The notes beneath the pieces were generated by a model. That model ran no database searches, was not told the DNA's origin, and was given only the letters and a program-made list of their open reading frames with translations. A DNA stretch of 64,000 nucleotides from NCBI GenBank assembly GCA_910589415.1, contig OU342637.1:25209162-25273161 (forward strand). Direction: 5' to 3'. A program made the position numbers and the translations under genes. This document shows positions 45,657-57,372 of this stretch, in pieces; positions within the stretch are counted from its first letter, which is position 1; each line of letters opens with the position of its first letter. Source of the stretch: Malachius bipustulatus (Eukaryota > Arthropoda > Insecta > Coleoptera > Melyridae).

Positions 45657-48600
45657 ATCTTCAATCAGTCGAAGCATCTTCTGAAAGAAAACAACATTCC
45701 GGATTTCTAAAGTTTCTCAGTCAACTTTTCCACACGTAAACAGAAACATCCCTATGTGTCACACTCTCACTCCAGGGGTGCATTAGAATCCATACTCCCG
45801 GGTCTCCGGAGTCAGATATGAACCGGACTAATGGGGATCCGTTGTCCCCGCGTAAAGCCAGATGCTCTGCTCCAACCCATCTCATCTCCATGACCCGTTC
45901 TTCCCCGTCAGCCCTTCCTCCAGGGGTCTTGAATTATAGATGCATCCTCTTATTTATAGCTGATCCTGTTGAGGGTGCGGGATTCGGCATACACTGATTT
46001 TACGCGTTTGGAAGACAACACGGTTGATATTGTGTAAAGGTGATGGGGTTCTTTTTTTTTGTAATCGTTATTTTGAATTGGCTGTATAATCAGTAAACTA
46101 ATTACCTTTGAACACTCCCTCTTTATATCATTCACCCTAACTTTATATACGTCCTGGCACTCCCTATTATGATGGATTGTTTCAAGGGGGTGAAAAATTG
46201 ATCTCTTTTTCTGAAAAAGTACCTTTTTTTATGTTTTTAGGGGTAGGCCTGTCTCTTTCAGATGGTGAAGCTAGGGCTAATTCTTCTACCAATACAAGAA
46301 TTGAATATTCTCATTTAACCCTTATTTTCTACTATTTAGAAAATTACCGAATCAAGGTGCACATAAAGGGAGGAACGAATCGTCAAACAAGGACTACTTT
46401 TTGACTAAGACAGAAAATTTGGATACCACCAAGCTTCGGATTGGACCTCTGTAAAGATTTTCACACAACTATTGATTCATAAACGCCTCATAGATCTGGG
46501 AAAAGGGAATTAAATGAAATAATAATAGAAATGGAAGAATAAAAGTGCTGTTAACCTAAATAAGAGCCTACAAAATTCTTGGATTCTGCATTCCGGTCAT
46601 AATGGCTCGCTTCCAGGACTCCACTGGGCAAATATTGCTCGGCCGTAATGCTGGTTGCATATGAAATGCCTCTCATCCCAGGAAAGTAATTTAAGGTTAA
46701 ACTGCGGTTCTCTATGAGCTTATATCCCGGATTCCGCATCGATTATCCCCTTGTAGATTATAAATTTAGTACTGAATAGTTCGAAAATGCCAAATACCTG
46801 GACAATTATAGACCACGAAATTTACGATATGAGACCGAGGCTTTGGAATTTACCTTCCTGTTAATGTAGGTGTACATTCCATGGCAAAAGTATGCCAGTG
46901 TTATCTGCCTTATTTTCCAACTTCATTACTTTCCCGTACACAAAGCCGCCCCAGAACAGAAACAGACTCCGTACTCGTAGGTAGTATTATAAGGGAAACA
47001 CACAAAGAGTCGAGCGGTAAAATCTTAAAAATATTGACAGCATAAAGTCTCGACGCGAATTATTAATAATTTTCCTTCCTCGAAGACAAAACCGAGCCGG
47101 TGCGAGGATGTCATCTACGTATTTCACGGAAAAGAGGCAGTTTCCAGCAAACAGTAGAAGAGGCGGATCCGTATGTTGAATAAGTAATGCAAGTTCATAA
47201 AAAGACACACATTTTCGGGATATATATCAACCGCTTGCCGGAATAAGCCGGGAAAGCGCAGTAGCCTCGATAAACATATCGTACTGTAATACCTACGGGA
47301 GGAGGAGGACTCGTGATGAACTGTTTCGATCCTAATCCAGGCGTTACTGTTACCATGCTCATATCCGATCCAGAAAAGCGGCGTGATTAAGGGGCGTTAG
47401 ACAATAAGGTTGCAGAAAATATGACTAACTGGTGGTCAAGCTAGTAACCGTTTTTTTTTGCAGCTGGCTGCTCTGTCTCTATGTCAAGTTCACCAGTATT
47501 TGCGGAGCAGCTTTCTTATCGCTTTATTATCGATCAGCTGTAACAGATAGTTTAATACGGGGCATAAAATGTCGATATTGTTTATGTGGACGTACTGAAT
47601 CTCCTGGTTAAGATTTAGGTACTAATAAATTCGAGTCCGGCTATCATATCAAACGGGATCGGCGAAAGGGAGTCAATTACAGCCCGTTCGCTTTTCCCAA
47701 ATTGAATCTCGGCTAATACCTGAGCTTCGTATTTGAAAGGATATGGTGTAAAGGGGAGTCAACTCCAACCCCTTAGTTCAAGAAAAATTTATGAGGAAAG
47801 GAAAATGAGCAAAAGATGACCAGTCGGCCTGTCATCTATCAGTCATCTGCTGCTTTTACTTGAACTTTCGTTCAAGTTCAAGTTCAAGTAATTCATTATG
47901 ACATGATACTGACTCGATAATAATTAACTGATAATGAGTAATCTTACTTGCCAACTCCTGGTATTTATAGGGTGATTTGATGCTATGGTATTAAACAAAC
48001 ATCACACTCCCAGTATATCGTTATTAATTATGGTCAGTGATTCCAATTCTTGATGTTTACACTAATTTTCTTATCAATCTTATCAATCAATACCCAAAGC
48101 TTTCAGGTAATGTGTGGTTTATTCGGTAAAGCTTCGAGACCAAGCAAAGCTCCACGTCAGACTATCAGAATTACAGATAGACGCTCTGTAACGGCACCCC
48201 TTGAAGTTATTCACCCCTCGAATAGACGAAGCTGGATCATATACCTAAGTCTTGCTTGTATTTGCAATATTTAATTAATTTAGTTAATTAATCTCAACTG
48301 TTCCCTGCACAAGTCTCGGCGACTCCTGGTACTAGACGGACTGTCACCGCTTGTGGTGACGGACTGTTACTGCTTATGGTGCATGTGTAATTGATTTTCT
48401 TCGAGATCCTAAAGGGCGGAAAATACTCCCACAGGCTACCACAAACTTACAACCTGTTCAAGAAAAACCTTTCAAGATTACGGTGGCTATTTCCCGAATT
48501 TCAAATATCGGCCAGATTTCACGTGTATATGATGTTAAAAACACGTCTCTCATTGATAGTTAATTTACGTCTTTTTGACGTCTCCTATTGGTTTTCTTAT

Positions 48601-50064
48601 ACATAGGCTGCTGACATTAGCGACTACTTACAAGACCAAAATATGACGTTATAATCACGTGTTTCTGCTATTTCTCTTATACCGGGTAAGTCTCACAATC
48701 AACTTGACCATAGCGTATATCACAAGAGCCAAATATCTCAGTAAGGAGTCATATTTCCATCATAAAATTCAAAGCGTTATGCAACTCTAGTGGCGGCTTT
48801 TCAACACTGCAACCAGTAGTAATTAAATCCCCGATTCAGCTTTCAGGATGTCCTACCGGACGACCCTTCCAGGCAACCCTTCAACGCCGGCGTAATAAAA
48901 ATCCCGAAATCCGTCGTCTAATCGTGGAAGTTTCGAGGGGTGCAAAAGGCAAAGCAGGGAGCATCTGACGGCTCTAATGTTGAAATATGAGCCGTATGTG
49001 ACACTAATGCATCATCCTGGAGAGGTGCATTAGCCTGGATGGGACGCTTGGGACACGGGCGAGCCGCCAACGTTCGACTAATTGAGGTGAGAGGTGAGGT
49101 CTATGAATGATATGTGAAAAGGTAGGCTCTTATTAGCCTCTTCGTGTCGGAATATTACCTACGTGCTTACTTGCATAGAATGTGATATGAGGGAAGTTAA
49201 GCTTACCGGAGAGATAGGGGCACCTACACGTTGCGTCCTGGGAGTAAGAAAAGGGCTAAGTTTGTTGCTAACAAACTAAATTTTGTGCGCTTTTCAGTTT
49301 TCATACCAAATTACTGTTTGAAGAAGTGTTAAATATTCAGACAAAGTCAACAATCTCATAAAGAAGCTTGCATACGCGGGTATAAGAAAAGATTACAATT
49401 TTCCTCCAACTTTTTCTGCAAAATGCTCAAACCAAAATGAACAGCAGGAGTTACGACTCTGCCTGTCTGAGATCATGAAAGCTAAATTAAATTGGCCAAC
49501 AGACACCGTCCGTGCACAATTGATGGGAGGAGTCGACCAAAGTCCCTAAGGAGATCTCGACGCATCAACAGGAAGACGTTGCCGTCGGCAGTAACTCACG
49601 GATGGACTCCGGCCATTTGAATATTTGTAGCAGTCCGAATTGTCTACAGTCGACATTTGATATACAGAGCACAGAACCGCCGAGACGACTTTTAACATTT
49701 TTACGGCGATCGTAAATCCAGCGGAGTGTATTTTCTGCATAGTGGCTGCCTGATAGAGCCGAGCTTCATCCCGAATGTACATTTTTAGTGTCAGGTGATG
49801 CGGCGGAGCACTTTAGCCGGGTGGAAATTGCAGCGATAGGTACGTCTTGGGTGCATCACCATGCCATATCGGCATGAGTGATAGAGCAAAGTGTAGTTTT
49901 TCCTTCGACTAGGATAGTGCATTTGATTCAAATGGAAATAAATCAACTCAGACAGGGTTTCATCTCATGCTGGAACCGTCTGTTCTTATTATTCTTAGAG
50001 CTAATGCTGTTATTTTAACGGCAAAAGAGAAATTGAAATTTTTTAGTTACACAAATAAAATTAC
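45657..50064. other. Unique DNA, possibly intron or flank of the 50.1-kb gene
   Basis: Many balanced-composition blocks without repeats (46550-47350, 48780-49120, 49540-49800). The minus-strand frame 46551-46739 has protein-like composition but no good acceptor. A 36-bp segment at 47593-47628 recurs at 61089. A perfect-looking hairpin of GTTCAAG repeats is at 47856-47891. I could not identify the next exon of the minus-strand gene that starts at 50161. Confidence 0.35.
47593..47628 (+). repeat. 36-bp dispersed motif, copy 1
   Basis: Matches 61089-61124 in the same orientation with a single difference (AGGTACTAATAA here, AGGTATTAATAA there). Flanks do not match. Confidence 0.7.
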
Positions 50065-50191
50065 CTGCATCCAATTTCTCGTTTTCGTAAATCCTAGCAG
50101 CCACAGCAAATAGAACCATCAGCGTAGAGAAAATGAGAGCTTCTCGAAGAAGTGGCGACATTTTCTACGTTTCACACCGACGCACTAGTTC
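50065..50191 (-). CDS. First coding exon of a signal-peptide or membrane-anchored protein (partial gene)
   Basis: On the minus strand an acceptor (GTTTTCAG) at 50192-50193 opens an exon with a 30-base leader. The ATG at 50161 starts 32 codons plus one base, and the exon closes at a donor (GATGCAG|GTAATT) at 50065/50064. The peptide begins MSPLLREALIFSTLMVLF, continues AVAARIYENEKLDA and breaks in phase 1. A charged start, a ~15-residue hydrophobic core and an AVA-A site fit a signal peptide; a signal anchor is also possible. A spliced 5' leader implies at least one non-coding exon at higher coordinates. I do not recognise the protein; a neuropeptide or hormone precursor is one possibility, because such genes often split right after the signal peptide. 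Following exons were not found. Confidence 0.55.
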
Positions 50192-50759
50192 CTGAAAACA
50201 AATGCAGCAATTAGATTTACATTAAAACATTTTTGTAATTAAAATTTCAATCAAATCCAGCTTGCACGCTCAAGACTCGACCTTTCTTTAGCTTGCCAGT
50301 CTCACCGTCGCGAGAATTAATATTAACTTAAACAACACGATATTGACCGGAAAATTGATATCCACGTCAAACCCACTTCCCGGATCAGTTTCTCCGGCAG
50401 AAATATGAATAATATATTCCCTTGCGGGTGTTTCCCGACATGGCGGTGTCAATCACGTCCGCGCTGGTTGAAGATGTCATCCATTAGTCTTGTCTCGCGA
50501 GACCCCCCGAATTCGGTGGGATAGAAAGTGGCCAAAGTGAGATTTAAGGATCCAGTCGAGCCATTAGACAGGCTCTGCGACTATGACATGCGGAAAAGCT
50601 GTTGCCAAATGGTGTTAGTGATACTGAGGAACATTTAAAGCGAAGCTTAAGCGAGAGGTGCTCTTAGGAAAAAATTGGGCAGCTAAGTTTTCCCATGAAA
50701 GATTTCCCCACAAAATTATTCCATTATATGCGATTACGAGTGCGAAACAGAAAAAAAAA
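50192..50759. other. Intron or upstream DNA of the 50.1-kb gene
   Basis: Partly balanced composition (50370-50600), no recognisable frame. Ends in a poly-A run at 50751-50760 next to the SINE target site. Confidence 0.4.
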
Positions 50760-50767
50760 ATGCATAG

Positions 50768-50995
50768 GGAGCCTGGCGTGGCCTCGCGGTTAAGTAGCGA
50801 GAACTGTTTGATCCGTCGGACTGAGTTCGATTCTCGGTGAAGCTCTGGGTTCTGTATTGTCCGTTCTACTATTTATTTGGCATACTTGAGGCTGGGTGTA
50901 TGAGCAAGAGGCTCCAAACCCATATTACCGGTGTGGAGCGACTTTGTCTTAACTACATAGTGAAGACCGATGCTCCCCCTTAAAAAAATATAGAT
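50768..50995 (+). mobile_element. tRNA-derived SINE, copy 1, with 8-bp target duplication
   Basis: The element is flanked by ATGCATAG at 50760-50767 and 50996-51003, an exact 8-bp duplication. The head has a tRNA-like segment (TGGCCTCGCGGTTAAG near the A-box position, B-box GAGTTCGATTCTC), the body carries GAGCGACTTTGTCTTAACTA and GAAGACCGATG, and the tail is an A-rich run (TTAAAAAAATATAG). The body and tail match, reversed, the copy at 61813-62025. Transcribed by Pol III and moved by LINE machinery in general. About 228 bp, a normal SINE size. Confidence 0.8.
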
Positions 50996-51003
50996 ATGCA
51001 TAG

Positions 51004-52281
51004 CAGCCATGTTGGATTTTTCATATGGTAACCTTCTCAGCAGGAAAATCCAAGATGAGAGCTTCAGGATTATTAAATTTCCCATATTAAGGAGACATCT
51101 AGCTTCACACCCAAAAACGTAGCAGTAAAACCTGACATGAGGCGATTTTTAGTGGAGAAAACCAATAATTTCATTTTTAAAGGAATAGTAATGGTCCAAG
51201 AACAGAGCCCTGGGGAACTCCATAATTTATTTTTTTACCATAGCAGCGTTTCTTGATTTTCTGTTCAGCTTTTGAATGTCTTGAAGAATACAAAAACAAC
51301 GTTTCTACTCATTTTATCGTCTTCATTAGAAAGTTTTGGGTTTGATAACGCATTACATAAGCAAAGTCTACTAGAATCAATGCTTATTTAAATATCAATT
51401 GGTGACGACGTTTATAATGATATGGCAACATTGTAAGTACAGATGGTCCATTATCGCAGGATAATCGACTAGCGGGGGCACGGATTAGCCAGATTTACCA
51501 TTCGATACTGTCATTTATATTCGTTTAACGTGGAGGGTTCTTTGTTTACTAGGGGGAAGGACGATGCTGTCAAGACGCCGCGACGTATGTGAATGCGCGT
51601 GTGCCGCAGATGGCTTATTTATTACCACGAAGAAGCGGGACGTGTCAGTAAATAATCGATCCCTATTAATAATATATCAGAAGTGAATGTTACACGTCAT
51701 AAGCGAGAACAGCTCTCGATAAAGTTTAGATTCGAATGGGATCATTGAATCGTCCCTTAAGATGCGGCCTATTTAGAACTGAAAAGTTTGTTGCTGTCTC
51801 TTTTCATTGGTGGTTGCGAAAAGTTCTAAATGCCAATATGTCGAGCTACCTTTTTTTGCGAATAAAAATAATTTCGCAACCAGATTTATATTACGAAGCT
51901 TTTTTTCAAGGAAAGATCATGTTGGAATCTTCACTTGCAGCAAACTGGCTGATTAATGATTTTGTGGTTGTGGAGTTATTGATGAGTATGAAGAATACCT
52001 CATCAGGCAAGAGAGTCACGTCATTCCAACGTGATTTTTTGGTCATCCCCTTATTATGACTTTAGAAATGACGGATAAATGACGCTAAGATGACGTGACA
52101 TCCTGTTGACGTGATGAGTCATAAAAATTCGTAAATAATATTTATTAAATATTTATGATGCTATAAACGTGACACCCTTGGACAAGAACAAGAGTATTAG
52201 ATTGCACTCATAAGAAGAAACAAGAAACAAAGAAATACCAGTTTCGGGTTGGTTTGCTAGCTCTCACGATGTTGCAACAGT
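51004..52281. other. Unique DNA, no gene recognised
   Basis: A 107-codon plus-strand frame at 51736-52059 has no family resemblance. TGACG motifs start to accumulate from about 52070, ahead of the direct repeat. Confidence 0.35.
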
Positions 52282-52880
52282 TACAAGACTAAGTCCGATG
52301 AGAAATTGACAGGAGCACTTGTACAAGCAAGAGGGAGACGAAGACATTACTATTGACTCCTTTGTAAAAAAATAATTTATAATATGGCAGAACTTATAGT
52401 CCCAGATTAAAATATTTAGTCTGAAAATGACGAAAAAAACACGTTAGACCGACGTCATAAGCATCACCTACAACCCACGTCTGAAAAATGACAATAATCA
52501 CGTAATTTTTAGTAATATGACGTCGGGGACCAAAAATGATCAAAAAATGACGTCATTATAACGCGACTCTGCTGCCTGAGTACAAGACTGATTGCGATGA
52601 TAAGAGAGAAGAGCACTTATACGTACGAGTAAGAGGGAGAAGAGACATTAAATTGACTTCTTTATATAAAAATAATTAATTGTAAGGCGGAACTCATAGC
52701 ACCAGATTCAAGTATTCAATTTGACTGAAAAATGACGCAGAAACGACGTTACAACGACGTCATAAACATCACGTATAAATGACGACAAAATCACGTATTT
52801 TTTTATAATATGACTTCGGGTACCAAAAATGGTCAAAAAATTACTCTGACTCTGAAAAAATGACTCTGCTGCCTGGGCCG
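52282..52880. repeat. Two ~300-bp direct repeats rich in TGACGTCA-like motifs
   Basis: Unit 1 is 52282-52580 and unit 2 is 52581-52880. Shared boxes in order: ACAAGACT, CGATGA, GAGCACTT, AGAGGGAGA, GACATTA, AAAATAATT, CAGATTNAA, AAAATGACG, GACGTCATAA, ATCACGTA, TATGACNTCGGG, CCAAAAATGNTCAAAAAAT, CTCTGCTGCCTG. A full CRE-type palindrome TGACGTCA occurs at 52548-52555, with many TGACG/CGTCA half-sites. Non-coding. A partial third copy may lie at 52070-52140. Confidence 0.75.
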
Positions 52881-55544
52881 AAGATCAATTATGTGACTCA
52901 AAATTAGGAATTAAGGAGACATTGTGTTGCATAGGTAGAAAGATATCTACAAAAATCGGATCCGTAAAGAGACCTTGATAAAATTGGAATGGTTCCAAGC
53001 TAGTTTTGCCAGTGGTCACCATAACTTTCTTTCTTTCATTCGAGGGAAATATTTTATGACGAAAAACATGAAATTGAGAAACACGATATACATTTTACTT
53101 ATAACAATACAGAGGGCAGCAAGGGCGGAAAAATACTTATCTGAATTAAGCAAAAATTAGATATAAAGAAAAACGAAGTCTTTGTTAATACTCAATCAGT
53201 TGCGACAACATGTCATCTTACTAATTTTCCTTTCACCCTCCAAGGTTAAGTTAAGTTGAATCGATCCAGATCGTGCATGCAGTTCTCTTTGTGACTCGAA
53301 ATGCTGTCAAACGTTAAACATGCAACAATTAGCTAGGAAAGCAGGCAGGTGACAGACCCTCTTCCAGCTCCAACGATACTGCAGAGAATGACGTCTATTC
53401 CATTCATATCTTATCAGGTTCCCGGCATGTCTATGCAAGTCCTGCCTGTGACTTGAGCTCGTCAGACATTCAAAGGGTTGTTAGAGATGCTATCGGAGTG
53501 CACATCACTCTAGAGATAGAGTTACAAAAGCTGGAGTTGATGTTGTGAATGGAGTGGTTATAGAGAGGGAAAACAATGCCGATAGTTTTCATAGTGTCTG
53601 GATCAATAAACAAGTTGGTACGCTTGATAAACATCATGTCTATAACGTTTTCGTATTGTTTCGTTAACGTACAAGTATCGAGTTGTTTCTTATTTTGTGA
53701 AAAGCTAGAGGAGAAAGATGGTACTTCACAGAAAGAAGTCCAACTTTCAATCGAAATGTTATTTTTCTCCTGTATCTCGAAGACGGGAACAGCTGCAGAG
53801 AAACCAATTATTATAGTTCTGAGACTTCTCACTATTTCCATCATCTGACAGGAGATATTAATTAAAATCGAAGAGAAGAAGTTTCTTGAAAATTTTCACT
53901 TCTTACAGTTTTCGAAATTTTCCTGCGACCGCGATCGGAAAAACAATCCTATTGGCCCCAAAAGTGCTTAGTTTTCTCACAAAATGCAATCAAAATCTAA
54001 AAAACCACAAAAATTTTCATGCAGCTTTGACTAGTCAATTATTAGCTAATTATTCTGATAAAAAATGGCCATACAGACATTTTCGTAATACAAATTTCCC
54101 CACAACCGTTTTCCGATATCTGAAAATCGAAACGATATAGGGAAGTAAGTTGGAGAGCTTTTCAATTACCCTTCTCCCTTGCACTCGTACCCAAACAACT
54201 CGATCGGCTCTTAGGTGATCTAAAAGCTGTATAAAATCAATCACTGGTCTTCTAAGCGCCCTCTTCCCGGTATCAAACATCAGTTACCAGTCAAATTTCC
54301 CCGTTACCCCTGTCAAACGGACCCTCGCCTCCGAGGAGACAAATCAAGGAAACGACGGTGATGTTTCCGAATAGGAGCAGGCATCCCTCGCTGCTTTATC
54401 ACGTGGACGTGAAGTCATGCAATATTCACTTCTGGATTTTCTCAACAATAGATACCGCTAGTTTCGATCTTACCAGAAAATGGCGAGAAAATCGATTATT
54501 ATTTTATTGCCATTCTTAATTGTGATCTGGAAAAAAGTAGATCTAATATGAGCTTGGATTCCAGTGCGGAGAAGTGAGGATGATGCAACTGAAACCCCTC
54601 CTTGGAAGACGGCAATATATTGTCTGATTAATTTGGCCCGTCATCTGAAGTAATAACTTGACTTTCATTGGCTGGAGTTGCATTCTCCCCCTAAGCACAC
54701 ATATCTGGACGTCAGTTTTACAATTTCCCTTTCACATTTATATGTAACTGCTTTATAGTTCCTATTTATCTCGTGTCTTGTCTTCCGTGGGGTCTCAAGG
54801 AAGACATTTCCGAAAACGATTTTTATCAGGATGGGGTGGAATTGGAACGGGATTTTATGGCTTCTGATATTGTCTTATAATATAAATGTAATATTTTATG
54901 AAAACCATAAAGACATAAGCCAGAAACTGTTTTAGATCACGATGAAACGAGAACGTTTTTATCGAGTTATTTTTTTTTGTACAAAATTAAAAGTTTCCTC
55001 GAAAACTGGGAACGGGCTCGGGATTAGCGGAGCGTCACGCAAACCGTGCCGCCGGTGTAGATTTCAGTCGGCTCGTGTATTCCTTATCTATGAAACGAAT
55101 TCTAACTAGTTACACATAATTATTAGTTGGCTTTTGTTCCGATACCATTCGTTGATAATTCTCCCAAACCTTCTATTACATTCGCATGAGGCAAAAACCA
55201 ATTACGCCTTCATGCATGAACCAAGGAACATGAACACTATTTATTCTAGATAAAACCCACGCGAATACAGGAATGAATAGCAATTTAGTTTCAGCTTTAT
55301 GGAGCAATAATTCGGATGAAATTTTGATACATTGTGCTACATTCCTTCGACATACTGAGTGGAGTCAATTAAATCGAGTCTGGTATTTTTTTTCTTTTGG
55401 GTTAACAATTATTTTGCTCTCACGACTGGTTGATGTTAATTTCGAATGTTACCAGAAACAGCACTAGAGAGGATGCTTTGTCTTGCTTCTACTCTTCCTT
55501 ATGTTAAGTATACAGTGCAAAAAAGCACTAATTAGGAAAGACTA
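52881..55544. other. Unique DNA, no gene recognised
   Basis: Frames on both strands overlap at 53470-53848 (124 codons minus, 90 codons plus), so at most one could be real; neither shows a domain I know. Nothing else seen. Confidence 0.35.
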
Positions 55545-55545
55545 T

Positions 55546-55993
55546 AATTATTATTATTATTATTAGCACGCACAAATTTTGTGCCATTGTCTGATAATAT
55601 TTTCAATGGTTTTCCACTTCGTGCAATGAAACGTCTGAATGATACTAAAAATAACACAGCAACCATACTGAATATTTTCATTCATTTACCTACATATATA
55701 TCTGAAGAGCTTCTTTGAAAGTTGCTGAAATGTGGAACAAGGAGGTTTAAAAGACCGAGCGATACCTTTGTTTTTGATTGAGTCGGTCAAATCTTTAGCA
55801 CCATTTTTCAAAATTCACCTAAAGCCTTCAATTCAGGTTTAGTACCTACAAAATTTGTGCCATTGTCTGGTAATATTTTCGATGGTTTTCCTCTTCGTGC
55901 AATGAAGCGCTCAAATGATACTAAAACTGCTTTGAGAGCGGCGAAACATGTGTAACATCGATAATATCTATCAATATAAATTAGAATTCTCAA
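55546..55993 (-). pseudogene. BEL/Pao integrase fragment, duplicated
   Basis: Minus-strand 55808-55993 reads LVSFERFIARRGKPSKILPD and then NGTNFVGTKPELKAL. This is the integrase core of BEL/Pao LTR retrotransposons, where 'RF..RRG.P..I.SDNGTNF.GA..EL' holds the second catalytic Asp (here in PDNGTNF). A second, more decayed copy of the same segment lies at about 55563-55650 (LVSFRRFIARSGKPLKILSD). An (ATT)n run of about eight triplets abuts it at 55547-55566. Only a scrap of the polyprotein survives. Confidence 0.7.
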
Positions 55994-57372
55994 AACATGT
56001 ATGTAGAAATTCTACCAAGTGACGGTTGGAAAAAAATCAATTTTACGCACGACTTGGGGTCTATTGTCAAGGTATAAAATAATTATTGCTTTCATGCGTC
56101 AAGGCTGCAAATTATGAACGAAGAACGGAGACTCCCCCCCTCTTTATCGTAAAAATTAATCGCAAATAGGTATGGGATTCCCAAGCGACATGACGAAGAC
56201 ATACGATAACGTTTGATTATGATTATTTTCTTCTTAGAAATGGGGGTTGGCAAAAAAAAAACAAAAAACTGACGCTCGAAAAATAATAAATTCACGAACA
56301 TTTTAGTTTTAATGACCTAACTACCACACAGCTGTTAACGGATGAAGTTACGTGAATAAAATTGTTCGATCACCTTTCATCCTCAACTAATTATTGTTCG
56401 TCTCTCCTCCCTGTTACTCCTAGAAACTCAACAGATATTAAAAAGAACTCCAATATATGTAGCAATGTCAACGTTTTCTTACAAATAAAACAGTCAGACG
56501 CAAGAAATTGCCGATGAGTTTAATAAAGAAGAAAAGGTGATGCCATTCCATTCGGCAACGTCATGTAAAGAGATATGGAACCATCTGCTTCAACGGAGAA
56601 CTTATTATAAAATGTCACATTATTTCGATGGGGATTTCAAAATATGACATCGAAGAGACAGCGCCGAGAAATTAAATATAAATATGTAACTGATATTTCC
56701 TTGACGTCGTTTCAATGACTGGTGACGTGCACGTTTTAGTAGAACGTCAAGCTTCCTAAAAACATACTATTGCAATTGTGGTAATATGATTATGAATAAT
56801 TTAGAAATAGTTAGTTTAATCAATAATTATTATTCTTAAACTATGTCTGAAAGAAGTGGCAAGCATGCGAATTAATAATAAAATTGTTAGGACAATAATC
56901 TTTACTCGAGTCTTTACTATTTTATGTTTAAATCATGTGAAGAACACGAGCAGTTCTTGCTCGAGCACCAACTTTCACGTCACTCCATGCGCGGCCGAAT
57001 TAACAAGAGCGTCTAAATCTTACATTGGTCAGGTCAGGTCTCTCTCTAATTTTCCTCCTTTTTTTCTATTAGTATTTTTAAATCAGAGAGAGACGTGACC
57101 TGACTTATGAGGTTTTTAGGTTCTTAACTCTTAAGAAGAGTGAATAAAATGCGCTCGGACTGTTATTCTGGTTGGAGGTTAGAGTAGAGCCAAACATTCC
57201 TGGCAAGTGACACCTTGTTTTTTACTTATCTGTTATTTTCTTGGCTATACTCATTTAAAGGTTTCATTTTTATATTGTCATGCCTGCCTCCTACTTCATC
57301 TGCTTCAACCTGACAGTAAATTAGAACAGGGAATTATTCTTTGTCTTCATCGGTGTTCGTATCCAAACATTG
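55994..57372. other. Unique DNA with an inverted GGTCAGGTC/CT-repeat hairpin
   Basis: 57027-57047 and 57085-57104 form inverted arms (GGTCAGGTCAGG plus TCTCTCTCT). No gene recognised. The region next to 57370 may still belong to the LINE remnant. Confidence 0.35.

Noticed and set aside
53470..53848. 124-codon minus and 90-codon plus frames, possible gene
   Set aside because: They mirror each other, lack recognisable motifs and have no splice or polyA support.
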